Source: Imbroritus primus (GTDB lineage: Bacteria > Pseudomonadota > Gammaproteobacteria > Burkholderiales > Burkholderiaceae). Taken from it: a stretch of 64,000 nucleotides of DNA. Below, in pieces: positions 39,598-49,243 of this stretch. The DNA lies in the NCBI RefSeq assembly GCF_964332355.1, contig NZ_OZ201293.1, positions 1,178,001 to 1,242,000 on the forward strand, read 5' to 3'. Position numbers and translations under genes: made by a program. Under the pieces are notes generated by a model, which saw only the letters and a program-made list of their open reading frames with translations, did no database searches and was not told the DNA's origin. Positions within the stretch are counted from its first letter, which is position 1; each line of letters starts with the position of its first letter.

Positions 39598-42447
39598 ATG
39601 CCACGGATACGGGGGGGCCTGTGGGCTCGATGCCGACTGTGTGCGTGCATCGTTGCGTTGACCGCATCGGTGTTCGGCGTGGGGTATGTTGCAAGATCGC
39701 AAGCACAGGCGCCAGCAGCGCCAGGGGCGCCCACGACGGCGCAGCAGCCTAGCATCGCCTTTTACTATGGCGCCAAGCCTCCTGTGGCAGAGCTCCAGGC
39801 TTTCGACATGGTGGTGGTGGAGCCGGACAGCGGTTTCGATCCTACCCAGCACGCCTTGGCCAGCACGCAGTGGCTGAGCTACGTCAGCCTCGGTGAAGTC
39901 CTGCCGTCGCGCAGCTACTTCAAGTCCATCCCCCAGTCCTGGCTGATCGGCGGCAACACCGCCTGGAACTCGCACGTGGTCGATCAGGCTGCGCCCGAGT
40001 GGCCAGCCTTCTATGTGGACCAGGTCATCACGCCGCTGTGGCAACGCGGCTTCCGTGGCTTCTTCCTGGATACGCTCGATTCCTACCAGCTCGTCGCCAA
40101 GTCGGATGATGACCGCCGCAAGCAGGAGGCCGGGATGGTCGCGGTCATTCGCGCCATCAAGGCCAAGTATCCGGAGGCCAGGCTGGTACTGAACCGCGGC
40201 TTCGAGATCCTGCCGCAGGTCCACACGCTGGTGCAGGCCGTGGCCTTCGAGTCGCTGTTCCGCGGCTGGGACCAGGGTGGCAACCGTTTCACCGAGGTTT
40301 CGGCGAGCGATCGTGACTGGCTGCTCGGCCAGGCGCGCACCATCCGCGAATCCTATCGCCTGCCTGTGATCTCCATCGACTACTGCCCGCCGGCCGACCG
40401 GGCCTGCGCGCGCAATACGGCAGCCCAGATCAAGGCGCTTGGCATCATCCCGTACGTTGCGGATCCGGCTTTGTCCCAGGTGGGCATTGGCCAGATCGAG
40501 GTCATGCCGCGGCGGATCCTGATGGTGATCGACACACCGTCCGATATCTCGCTCGATGATTCATCCGCCAATCGCATCGGCGCAATGCCGCTCAACTACC
40601 TGGGTTACAGCGTTGAATACGCGCATGTATCGCAGCAGTTGCCCGAAGGCGTGCTGAACGACCGCTACGCCGGTATCGTGGTCTGGCTCAACAACAGCAT
40701 CGTACCGAACCAGGCACGCTATGCGCAGTGGATCCGCCAGCAGATGGATAACGGCATCCGTGTCGCGTTCATGGGACGCTTCGGCATGTCGGTGGATGGC
40801 GCGATGGGGCAGGCCCTGGGCCTCGATGCCGTACGTGGCCGGGCAACGCGCGAGCTCGAGATCGTATCGCGCGACCCGATGATCGGTTTTGAGACGCAGC
40901 CCATGCCGGACCGGCGCGAAGCCGTGAGCGTGCGCGTGCGCGACGATGCTCGTTCTTTGCTGCGCCTGCGCGCCGGCCAGTATGAGGTGGACGCTGCCGC
41001 GATCACCCGCTGGGGTGGATACGTGCTCGCACCGTTCGTGGTGATGACCATGGACGACGTCAACCAGAACCGCTGGGTCGTGCAGCCGCTCGACTTCCTG
41101 CGTCAGGCGCTGGCGCTGCAGCCCATGCCGGTGCCCGATGTCACCACCGAGAACGGCCGCCGCCTGATGCTGTCGCACATCGATGGCGATGGTTTTGCCT
41201 CCCGTGCAGAATTCCCGGGTGCGCAGTATGGTGCCGACGCGCTCCTCAAGGACATTCTCGAACGTTACCGCGTGCCGACCACCTGGTCGGTCATCGAGGG
41301 CGAGATCGCGGCGACCGGCATGTATCCGCAGCTGGCGCCGGTACTCGAGCCGCTCGCCCGCAAGATCTATGCGTTGCCGTACGTGGAGGTAGCGAGCCAC
41401 ACCTTCTCGCACCCGTATGACTGGGCGCGGACGCTGGAGAAAGAGAAGGACAGGAGCACGGCTGGCTATGACAGTTTCCATCTCGAGATTCCTGGCTATT
41501 CCATGGATCTCGATCGCGAAATCACCGGCACGCGCGATTACATCAACCAGAACCTGATTCCGCCGGGCAAGAAGGTCAAGGTGCTGCTATGGAGCGGCGA
41601 TTGCCAGCCGCCTGCCGAGGCTGTGCGCAAGGCCTATGCTGCCGGCATGCTCAATATGAATGGTGGCGATACGCTGATCTCGCGCAGCAATCCGAGCTGG
41701 ACCGCCATCGCTCCGATCGGCCTGAACAAGGGCGAGGGCGCCTTCCAGGTGTTCGCGCCGCACCAGAACGAGAACATCTACACCAACGAGTGGAGCGGCC
41801 CGTACTATGGTTTCGAGCGCGTGATCGAAACCTTCGAGATGACGGACAAGCCGATCCGCTTCAAGCCGCTCAACATCTACTACCACACCTATTCGGGCAC
41901 CAAGGCAGCTTCGATGCGTGCGCTGCGCAAGGTGTACGACTATGCGATGTCGCAGCCGGTGATGCCGATCTACGCTTCCGACTACATTCGCAAGGCGCTC
42001 GATTTCCAGACGTTTGCCGTGGCGCGTGATGGTGACACATGGATCGTACGTGGGGCCGGTGATCTGCGTACCGTGCGTGTACCGGGCCAGGCTACGCCTC
42101 AGCTCGCGGGCTCGCAAGGCGTCGTTGGTTTCTCGACGGCCAACGGCGGGCAGGGTACCTATGTCCACCTCGACGGCGGCACCGCGCGTTTCCGCGTGGG
42201 CAGCAATACGCCAGCGCAACCGTATATCGCGGAAGCCAGTGGCGTGACGCGCAACCTCGTGCGCACGGGCAACAGCATGCGTTTCGATTTTCGTGGTGAT
42301 TACAAGCCCTTCTTCCGGGTCGCGGGCGGTTCGCAATGCCGCGTAACCGTCGACGGCGTGGCACAGCGTGGCACACGTGTCGAAGTCGCGGCTTCCGAGC
42401 AATCTTCCCAGACTTTCAGGCGAGTACATGTTGACTGCGCGGAATAA
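39598..42447 (+). CDS. pelA: Pel exopolysaccharide deacetylase/hydrolase PelA
   Basis: 949 residues (P. aeruginosa PelA: 948). After a signal peptide (about 1-36) comes a GH-type TIM barrel (about 45-300) with Glu218 in AFESLFRGWD, the position of the known catalytic Glu218; a flavodoxin-like domain (about 300-510); and a CE4-like deacetylase with Asp529 (SHIDGDGF), His601 and His605 (ASHTFSHPYDW), each one residue off the P. aeruginosa Asp528/His600/His604. Periplasmic: it partly deacetylates and trims the Pel polymer before export. The ATG at 39598 follows AGGGAGAGG. First gene of pelABCDEFG; its end overlaps pelB by 20 nt. Confidence 0.95.
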   Translation: MPRIRGGLWARCRLCACIVALTASVFGVGYVARSQAQAPAAPGAPTTAQQPSIAFYYGAKPPVAELQAFDMVVVEPDSGFDPTQHALASTQWLSYVSLGEVLPSRSYFKSIPQSWLIGGNTAWNSHVVDQAAPEWPAFYVDQVITPLWQRGFRGFFLDTLDSYQLVAKSDDDRRKQEAGMVAVIRAIKAKYPEARLVLNRGFEILPQVHTLVQAVAFESLFRGWDQGGNRFTEVSASDRDWLLGQARTIRESYRLPVISIDYCPPADRACARNTAAQIKALGIIPYVADPALSQVGIGQIEVMPRRILMVIDTPSDISLDDSSANRIGAMPLNYLGYSVEYAHVSQQLPEGVLNDRYAGIVVWLNNSIVPNQARYAQWIRQQMDNGIRVAFMGRFGMSVDGAMGQALGLDAVRGRATRELEIVSRDPMIGFETQPMPDRREAVSVRVRDDARSLLRLRAGQYEVDAAAITRWGGYVLAPFVVMTMDDVNQNRWVVQPLDFLRQALALQPMPVPDVTTENGRRLMLSHIDGDGFASRAEFPGAQYGADALLKDILERYRVPTTWSVIEGEIAATGMYPQLAPVLEPLARKIYALPYVEVASHTFSHPYDWARTLEKEKDRSTAGYDSFHLEIPGYSMDLDREITGTRDYINQNLIPPGKKVKVLLWSGDCQPPAEAVRKAYAAGMLNMNGGDTLISRSNPSWTAIAPIGLNKGEGAFQVFAPHQNENIYTNEWSGPYYGFERVIETFEMTDKPIRFKPLNIYYHTYSGTKAASMRALRKVYDYAMSQPVMPIYASDYIRKALDFQTFAVARDGDTWIVRGAGDLRTVRVPGQATPQLAGSQGVVGFSTANGGQGTYVHLDGGTARFRVGSNTPAQPYIAEASGVTRNLVRTGNSMRFDFRGDYKPFFRVAGGSQCRVTVDGVAQRGTRVEVAASEQSSQTFRRVHVDCAE

Positions 42448-45400
42448 GCGGACGCGGCTGCTGCCGCCGTGGATGATCGGCATCTTCGGAGCGCTGATCG
42501 GTGTAGGTCTGGCGTTGGCGTTTCCGCGTGAAACGCTCCAGCAGCGCCTGCTCAAGCAAGAAGGCGGCGTCAATGGCCTGAGTATTGCCTATCTCGAGGC
42601 ATGGCTGCAGATCGTTCCGGACGATCCCGAGTTCCTGGCGATCCTGGCCCAGCAGTATGTCAGTATCGGCCGTCTCGACGATGCCGAAGCGCTGATCCGC
42701 CACATGCGTGCCATGCCGCAGCCGGTGGTGCGTCGTGGCGCCTTGCTGGCGCAGATCGGCATTGCCGAGCAGCGTGCCTACGCCATCGAACCCGACGCAC
42801 CCCAACGCGCAGCGGCGCTCAATACAGTGCGCAGCCTGATGCGCGAGACCGCCAACAAGGACTGGAGCGTGGGCGAGCTGGAAGGCCTGGCGACACGCGC
42901 CCGGGCGCTTGGCCTCGGCGACCTGGCCCTGGGTTTCTACAAGCAGCTGGTCCAGACCGACACGGCGCGCGCCGAGATGTGGCAGAAAACCGTGGGCGAG
43001 ATGGCCCTCGGTACTGGCGACTACCGGTCCGCCGCGCAAGCCATGTTCGCGCAGCAGGCCGCTGCCGATACGCTGCCGCTGCGTCGTCGCTATTTCATCG
43101 ATGGACTGCGCGTGCTGCAATCCGGCAACATGCTGGACGAAGCCATGCGGCAGGCCGAAGCCCGCCTGGGCGATCTGCGCAATGATGCGGAAACGCTACG
43201 CTTCCTCACGCGCCTTGCCATGTCAGCCAATCGACCGGATCTGGCCGAGCGCTATGCGCGCCGCCTGCTGTCGATCGGCGCCCAACCGCAGATTTCCTCA
43301 CGCGGCCAGACCCCGCTTGAGCAGCGCGGTTTCGTCTTCCTCGATGGCCCGCGCGGACTGGCCATGCGTGAAGCCATGGGGCAGCACGGCGTGCGCCATG
43401 TCCAGGCTGGAGCGGGCGATGTGCTGGCCCCCGGCAAGAGCTTCAACCAGGAAGACTACGAGCTCGCCTATAACGTCTTCATCGGCAACGGCAAGCCGGT
43501 TGATGCCCGCCGCATCGCCGAGGCAGCCGTGCGTTACCAGCCAAACTCCCTCGTCTGGCGCGAACGGCTTGCGCAGACGGCGGAGTGGAGCGGTTCGCCG
43601 GGGCAGGCGCTGGAACAATGGTTGTGGCTGGCCGAGCACGGCGGTGGCACCAAGGCCTGGCAGGCGGTGCTACGTCTGGCGCCGGGGCTGAACGACGACC
43701 GCGCCTACCTGGCTGCCCTGCGGCATCGTGTGCGCACGGAACGGGGTAATCTCGAACTGGTGGATCAGATTTCCAGCGCCTATGAACGTCTTGGCGAACC
43801 CGAGGCTGCACTGGCCTTTCTCAAGGAATCTGCCACCGGTCCGCGCCGCCGCGAAGTGCTCGAGCGCTACGGCGAGCTGGCAGAGCGTGCCGGCAAGGAC
43901 GATATTGCCATCCAGACCTATCGCGATCTGGCGAAGGAGCCCGGTAGCGGCACTGTCGCCGCCACCCGCTTGTCGCGGATGCTCTATATCCGTGGCGATC
44001 TCAAGGGTGCCACCGACGTGCTGGTGCAGGTGCGTAACCGGGCAACGGCCACGGACGAAGAATACTGGCGCCAGCTTGCCCGCATGGCCACCCTGACACG
44101 CCGCGAAGCGCTCGCGCGCGAGGCCTACGGCAAGCTGGCCGAAACGGGCAAGGCCAATGCCAAGGAACTCGGTGAGATGGCCAACCTCTATGCCGACCGG
44201 CCGCTGGATGCAGGTCGGGTCGCGGAGCAGAGCTACCGCATGAGCGGTGACATGTTCATGCTCCAGCAGGCGCTGATGTACTACAACCAGGCACGCGCCT
44301 ACGGCCGCATCGAGGCACTGTTCGCTTCCATGACGCCAGAGCAGCGAGCCGCCGCCGAAAAATCGCCCCTGGTGCTCGTGCAACGGGCGGAATACTTGCG
44401 TGCCACCGGCCAGCGCAGCGCGGCACTGGCTGACCTGACCGCGGCCAACGCGCTGGATGCCGCCGGCACGGATGCACGGGCTGCCCTGCTGTGGATGCTC
44501 GTCGACCAGGGCAAGACCGAAGACCTGAAGGCAGCGATGAAGAACTGGGCCGCCGATGCCGAGGACGACCCTGATCTGTGGGGCCCCTACGGTGCTGCCT
44601 ACCTGCGTCTGAACGATGGTCGCCGTGCCTTCCACTACCTGCGCAAGAATGCCGCGCAACGCAGCCAGGACCCGTTGTGGATGCTGGCCTATGCCGATGC
44701 CGCCGAGATGGTTGGATACGTGGATGTTGCATGGGCCGTGCGCCGCAAGGTGTGGCTCGACATGCGCGCTGCCGGCATTCCGCAGGGCGTGCTCGATCCA
44801 CGCTCAAACAAGGTTGCCAGCCAGAGCCTGGGTGGTGCCTCGGAAGCCGAGGATGCCGATATCCGCGAACAGCTGCGCGCGCAGAGCGTGACGCTGGCCC
44901 AGGTGTTCGAGTCCGGTGACCTGTCGCGGCGCATCCTGATTGAGTTCCTGCGCGCTGACCGCGCTGCGGGCGACAAGTCGGCCAGTGCCCAGGAAGGCGC
45001 GCAGACCGAGCGTTACTCGCAGACCGCACGCGAGGTCGCCCTGTCGTGGGCCATGTCGCGCGAGCAGAACGAACTGGGACGTGCCTGGCTGGCGCGCCAC
45101 TATGCCGAAACCCTTGATCGCCCGGCGTATGCCGACCTGGCGATTGCGCTGGGGGACCGCGACCGCCCGGCCGTGGAGAAGATCCTCGACGAACTGCCGG
45201 ACCGCCTGCCGCTGACGACCCGTATCGATGCCAATCGCTATGTTGATCGCCTCGGTGAAGCGCAGCGCCTGGCCTTCAATGGGCTCGATACCGCGCCGGA
45301 CAGCGAGGAGATGCATCAACGCCTGCGCGAAAGCATGCTGGTCAATGCCCAGGCCTTGTCCATCGGTACGACTTTCTCGCGCCAGCGTCCGCTGGCCTTT

Positions 45401-46264
45401 ACCGAGACGGTAGTGGGGGCGGGCGTGCGCCTGTCGGACCGCTTCACGCTCGGCGCACGCTACGGCTATCGCCAGCAGCGCAGCACGGATGGGCAGAACC
45501 TCGTCAACGTGCCGTCGGCTGACCACAATCTCGAGGCCGTGCTTGGTTATCGCATCAATGCCGTGAACTGGCAGCTCGCTGCGGGTCGCCGCATGGGTGT
45601 CGAGGATGTGACCACGGGTCGTTTCGATATTGCGTGGAATCCGGAGATTCCCGTCAGCTTCACTGGTTTCGTGGGCGTCAACCAGGCGGCCACCGAGAAC
45701 GCCTACCTGCGGGTCGGCGGCGTGAAGGACGTGGCTGGCATCGGCGCCAACTGGCGCGTCTCGACGCGCGATTACCTGGCGGCGCGGGTCGAAGGCAACC
45801 GCTTCTTCGGCCAGGACCGGACGTCCATCGGCCACGGCACGATCTTCGAACTCGAGGCAGGGCATCGCTTCCGCATCGAGTACCCCGATTACACGGTGCG
45901 CGCAGTCGTCACGCGCGGTAACTACAGCAGCAAGCAGGATGCCGGCCGCGTGCTGCGCAGCCTGACGCCGGATCCCAATGCCGTGGCGTCTGACTTCATG
46001 CCGCGCAGCTTCACGCAGGCCGGCCTGCTGTTCAGTTTTGGCACCGAACACCTGGATGAATACTCGCGCGGCCTGCGTCCCTTCCTGGAAGCCGGCCTGC
46101 TGCGTGACAGCCGCGAAGGGTGGGGTACACGCGTCCAGCTCGGCGTGGGCGGCAGCGTACTCGGCAACGATCACGCCTCCGTCTATTACGCACGCGAAGG
46201 CGTGACGCGTGGCGGCGGCGCACCTTTGAATGAATTTGGCATTCGCTATCGATGGCTGTATTAA
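42428..46264 (+). CDS. pelB: Pel outer-membrane export porin with TPR domain, PelB
   Basis: 1278 residues. One N-terminal membrane helix (about 13-32) is followed by a long periplasmic alpha-helical TPR region (about 50-960; repeats such as LAQQYVSIGRLDDAEALIRHM and RYGELAERAGKDDIAIQTYR) and a C-terminal 16-strand barrel (about 980-1278, ending FGIRYRWLY). The TPRs bind PelA and guide the polymer to the barrel. The start at 42428 lies within the end of pelA. Somewhat longer than P. aeruginosa PelB (1193). Confidence 0.93.
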   Translation: MLTARNKRTRLLPPWMIGIFGALIGVGLALAFPRETLQQRLLKQEGGVNGLSIAYLEAWLQIVPDDPEFLAILAQQYVSIGRLDDAEALIRHMRAMPQPVVRRGALLAQIGIAEQRAYAIEPDAPQRAAALNTVRSLMRETANKDWSVGELEGLATRARALGLGDLALGFYKQLVQTDTARAEMWQKTVGEMALGTGDYRSAAQAMFAQQAAADTLPLRRRYFIDGLRVLQSGNMLDEAMRQAEARLGDLRNDAETLRFLTRLAMSANRPDLAERYARRLLSIGAQPQISSRGQTPLEQRGFVFLDGPRGLAMREAMGQHGVRHVQAGAGDVLAPGKSFNQEDYELAYNVFIGNGKPVDARRIAEAAVRYQPNSLVWRERLAQTAEWSGSPGQALEQWLWLAEHGGGTKAWQAVLRLAPGLNDDRAYLAALRHRVRTERGNLELVDQISSAYERLGEPEAALAFLKESATGPRRREVLERYGELAERAGKDDIAIQTYRDLAKEPGSGTVAATRLSRMLYIRGDLKGATDVLVQVRNRATATDEEYWRQLARMATLTRREALAREAYGKLAETGKANAKELGEMANLYADRPLDAGRVAEQSYRMSGDMFMLQQALMYYNQARAYGRIEALFASMTPEQRAAAEKSPLVLVQRAEYLRATGQRSAALADLTAANALDAAGTDARAALLWMLVDQGKTEDLKAAMKNWAADAEDDPDLWGPYGAAYLRLNDGRRAFHYLRKNAAQRSQDPLWMLAYADAAEMVGYVDVAWAVRRKVWLDMRAAGIPQGVLDPRSNKVASQSLGGASEAEDADIREQLRAQSVTLAQVFESGDLSRRILIEFLRADRAAGDKSASAQEGAQTERYSQTAREVALSWAMSREQNELGRAWLARHYAETLDRPAYADLAIALGDRDRPAVEKILDELPDRLPLTTRIDANRYVDRLGEAQRLAFNGLDTAPDSEEMHQRLRESMLVNAQALSIGTTFSRQRPLAFTETVVGAGVRLSDRFTLGARYGYRQQRSTDGQNLVNVPSADHNLEAVLGYRINAVNWQLAAGRRMGVEDVTTGRFDIAWNPEIPVSFTGFVGVNQAATENAYLRVGGVKDVAGIGANWRVSTRDYLAARVEGNRFFGQDRTSIGHGTIFELEAGHRFRIEYPDYTVRAVVTRGNYSSKQDAGRVLRSLTPDPNAVASDFMPRSFTQAGLLFSFGTEHLDEYSRGLRPFLEAGLLRDSREGWGTRVQLGVGGSVLGNDHASVYYAREGVTRGGGAPLNEFGIRYRWLY

Positions 46265-46292
46265 GCCGGCAACTTGACTGAAGGAGCATCAG

Positions 46293-46832
46293 ATGAAAAC
46301 GACAATGAGCGGGTTGCTGCGTCGCATGGCGATAGTAGCGATGGGGTTGGCACTGGCGGCATGCGCAAGCGTGTCGAGCACCGGCGCGCCGACGATTGCA
46401 GCGACGGATACGATCGCCGTGCTGCCGATCGTGAACTACACCGAGACGCCGCAGGCCGGGCTGCGCGCCGAGGCCATCGCCGAGAGCCTGCTCAAGGCTG
46501 GCGGCATCAGCAATACCAAGCGCTATCCGGCAACCGTCAGCCAGGAAACACTGTTTGAGCCGGCCGAGCGCCAGGCCGTGACGCGTGCGCTGGAATGGGC
46601 ACGTACCGAACGCGCACGCTATGCGTTGACGGGTTCGGTGCAGGAATGGCGCTACAAGGTCGGTGTCGACGGTGAACCGGCCGTGGGCGTGACACTGCAA
46701 CTGCTGGACGTGCAGACGGGCAATGTCGTCTGGACCGCGACTGGCAATCGCACCGGTTGGAGCCGTTCATCGGTGTCTGGCGTTGCCCAGTCGCTGCTGC
46801 AGCAGATGCTGTCGCCGCTGACCCGCGGTTGA
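46293..46832 (+). CDS. pelC: Pel outer-membrane lipoprotein PelC
   Basis: 179 residues. Lipobox LAAC with Cys24 after a basic, hydrophobic signal peptide. The mature part (AVLPIVNYTETPQAGLRAEAIAESLL, RYALTGSVQEWRYKVGVDGEPAVGVTLQLLDVQTGNVVW) is the PelC fold, which forms a dodecameric ring under the PelB barrel and attracts the cationic polymer with acidic residues. 28 nt after pelB. Confidence 0.93.
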   Translation: MKTTMSGLLRRMAIVAMGLALAACASVSSTGAPTIAATDTIAVLPIVNYTETPQAGLRAEAIAESLLKAGGISNTKRYPATVSQETLFEPAERQAVTRALEWARTERARYALTGSVQEWRYKVGVDGEPAVGVTLQLLDVQTGNVVWTATGNRTGWSRSSVSGVAQSLLQQMLSPLTRG

Positions 46833-46881
46833 GTGCACGGATGAAACCCGCAGAACCCATCGGATCCACAAGGAAGTCGAC

Positions 46882-48264
46882 ATGACGGATTCCACCACAA
46901 TCGATGATAGTAACCAGCGCGCCAAGTCTGTCGTCCTGGGCAGTGCGGCAGGGCGCTGGATCGCTCCGGCTGCGACCGGCTGGCGGGCGGTTGGCGAAAC
47001 CGTCCTGATCATGGTGGTGGCCCTGGCCATCGGCTCGGTGCTGGTGCCGGATAATCCGCTGCTGTTCAATACGGGGTTCCCGTGGGCATGGCTGTTGCCG
47101 CTCGTGATCGCGCTGCGCTATGGCTCGCTCATGGGCGCGCTTGGCGCCGCCGTGCTGCTGGGCGGGTGGTATGTGTTCTATGGCATGGGCGCAGCACCGC
47201 AGCCGTTCCCGACCCGTTTTTTCCTCGGCGGACTGCTGTTCGTGATGGTGGCGGGGCAGTTTGGCGATATCTGGAGCGCCCGGCTGGCACGGGCGAACGA
47301 GATTAACGGCTATCTTGGCGACCGTCTCGCGGCGCTCACCAAGAATCATTTCCTGCTGCGCCTGTCCCACGACCGCCTGGAAAACGACTTGCTGGCGCGG
47401 CCGACGACGCTGCGCGATACGCTGACGCAACTGCGTCGCGTGGCGCTGAACGACCACAGCCAGTCCACGCTACCCGGCGCCGAAGCCTTCCTCAAGCTGG
47501 CGGCGCAAGCCTGCCAGCTCGAAGTGGCCGCGTTGTTCGAGGTCAAGGACCAGCAGCCCGCGACCGAAGCCTTGGTCTCGCTGGGCGGCAAGGTAACGCT
47601 CGACCCCCGCGATCCCCTGGTGGAGTATTGCCTCGCCACGCGTACGCTGGCCCATGTCCGCGTGCCGGAGCTGCGCGACATGACGGGCACGCGCTATCTC
47701 GCGGTGGCGCCCGTGCTCAGCGGTGAGCAGGAATTGATCGGCATGGTGGCTATCGAACAGATGCCGTTCCTGTCCGTCAGCCACGAAAACCTGCAGTTCC
47801 TGATGGTGCTGCTTGGCTACTATGCCGACGGCGTGCGTCATGCGGATGCAACGCGTGCCATCCTCGAGACGCTGCCAGAGTGCCCGTACGATTTTGCGCT
47901 CGACTACAGCCGGCTGGCGCGCATGCAGCGCGATACCGGCATCGAATCGACCGTGGTGGCGCTGGTGTTCGACATGGATGAGTCGCGCAATGCGCTGTAC
48001 GAGCAGGTGCGCCGCAGCTCGCGCGCTCTGGATGTCACATGGGCAGCCCAGGGCACGACGCGCCGTGCCTTCCTGACGCTGATGCCATTCGCCGGCGAGA
48101 GTGCCCTGGCGGCCTATCTGGTGCGGATCGAGGACAGCCTCGAGGCGCAGTTCGGGGTCAACTTCGAAGCCGCCCATATTTCCTTCGAGAAGCTGACCGT
48201 CACCGCCGATCAACCAGGGGACGCGTTGCGGCGTTTGCTTGCGAGGTGCCATCTCGATGCTTAA
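46882..48264 (+). CDS. pelD: Cyclic-di-GMP receptor PelD
   Basis: 460 residues: membrane helices near the N-terminus (about 35-130), a helical linker, a GAF domain (about 190-330) and a degenerate GGDEF domain (about 340-455) without an active site. The inhibitory-site motif RxxD is present as Arg381-Ala-Leu-Asp384, with a further Arg415 34 residues on, matching the spacing of Arg367-Asp370 and Arg402 in P. aeruginosa PelD. The Gln that follows the motif there is Val here. c-di-GMP binding switches on Pel synthesis, so the pathway is under second-messenger control. Confidence 0.92.
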   Translation: MTDSTTIDDSNQRAKSVVLGSAAGRWIAPAATGWRAVGETVLIMVVALAIGSVLVPDNPLLFNTGFPWAWLLPLVIALRYGSLMGALGAAVLLGGWYVFYGMGAAPQPFPTRFFLGGLLFVMVAGQFGDIWSARLARANEINGYLGDRLAALTKNHFLLRLSHDRLENDLLARPTTLRDTLTQLRRVALNDHSQSTLPGAEAFLKLAAQACQLEVAALFEVKDQQPATEALVSLGGKVTLDPRDPLVEYCLATRTLAHVRVPELRDMTGTRYLAVAPVLSGEQELIGMVAIEQMPFLSVSHENLQFLMVLLGYYADGVRHADATRAILETLPECPYDFALDYSRLARMQRDTGIESTVVALVFDMDESRNALYEQVRRSSRALDVTWAAQGTTRRAFLTLMPFAGESALAAYLVRIEDSLEAQFGVNFEAAHISFEKLTVTADQPGDALRRLLARCHLDA

Positions 48265-49243
48265 ATGGCTGCTCGGCGGAACGGTAGCGCAGGGTGCCGC
48301 GTTCGCCATGCTCTTCAGAACCGGCTCGGGGGCTGCGGACATCACCGCATTCCTCGCCCTGCAGATCGTGGCGGCGCTCCTGCTTGCCGCGGCGGCCTGG
48401 TGCATGCTGCCGAAAGCCTATCGCCAGCCATTTGCCTGGAGCTATGGCTACCTGGCACTGCTCTGTTTCCTGATCCCGGGCTTTGGCTGGCTGGTTTGCG
48501 CCGGCAGCCTGCTGGCTGCACGCGTGCTGCCGTCGCTCCGGAGTCGCGATGGCATTGCCCAGATCACGCTGCCGCAGTTCGTCACCCATCTGCTGACGCG
48601 TGTGCGACACGGCTCCGGTGGGCATCTGCGTGCCCAGCTCGGTAATGCCCAAGCCCCGATTTCCAAGCGCATGACGGCGTTGGTGGCGATGCAGTCTGTC
48701 CCGGCGCGCATGGCGACGCCGGTGCTGCGTAACCTGCTGGGTGATCCGGTCGACGACGTCCGCCTCCTGGCTTATGGCATGCTGGACCGAGCCGAGAAGG
48801 ACCTGACGCGCAAGATCCTGCAGGAGCTTCCGCGCCTGGAAGCCGCCCATACCGACAGCGAACGCTATGCTGTTGCCAAGCGGCTGGCGGATCTTTACTG
48901 GGAACTGATCTACCAGGGCCTGGTGCAGGGCGATGTCTATGACTACACCGCCGAGCAGGTCGAGCGCTATGCCAGCATGGCATTGGATATCGAGCCAAAC
49001 AACGCGGCGCTCTGGTACATGCGGGGCCGCCTGGCGGTCACGCGCCATCAGTTTGCAGATGCAGACCGCTATCTCGAACGTGCCGAGAAGCAGGGTTTCG
49101 CCCGCGAACGCCTGGTGCCGGCAATGGCCGAATCCGCGTTCTTGCAGCGTGACTTTTCCCGCGCAGCCAGCATCATGGGTTCGTTCTCCAGCCATTCGCC
49201 GCTGCCTTTGCTGAAACCTCTCCTGCGATACTGGAATTCATGA
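48257..49243 (+). CDS. pelE: Pel inner-membrane TPR protein PelE
   Basis: 328 residues from the ATG at 48257 inside the end of pelD. Two membrane helices (about 10-28 and 33-54, with a further hydrophobic stretch to about 95) precede a cytoplasmic helical TPR-like part (IEPNNAALWYMRGRLAVTRHQFADADRYLERAEKQGF). PelE bridges PelD and PelF in the synthase complex. The stop overlaps the pelF start (ATGA). Confidence 0.9.
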   Translation: MLKWLLGGTVAQGAAFAMLFRTGSGAADITAFLALQIVAALLLAAAAWCMLPKAYRQPFAWSYGYLALLCFLIPGFGWLVCAGSLLAARVLPSLRSRDGIAQITLPQFVTHLLTRVRHGSGGHLRAQLGNAQAPISKRMTALVAMQSVPARMATPVLRNLLGDPVDDVRLLAYGMLDRAEKDLTRKILQELPRLEAAHTDSERYAVAKRLADLYWELIYQGLVQGDVYDYTAEQVERYASMALDIEPNNAALWYMRGRLAVTRHQFADADRYLERAEKQGFARERLVPAMAESAFLQRDFSRAASIMGSFSSHSPLPLLKPLLRYWNS

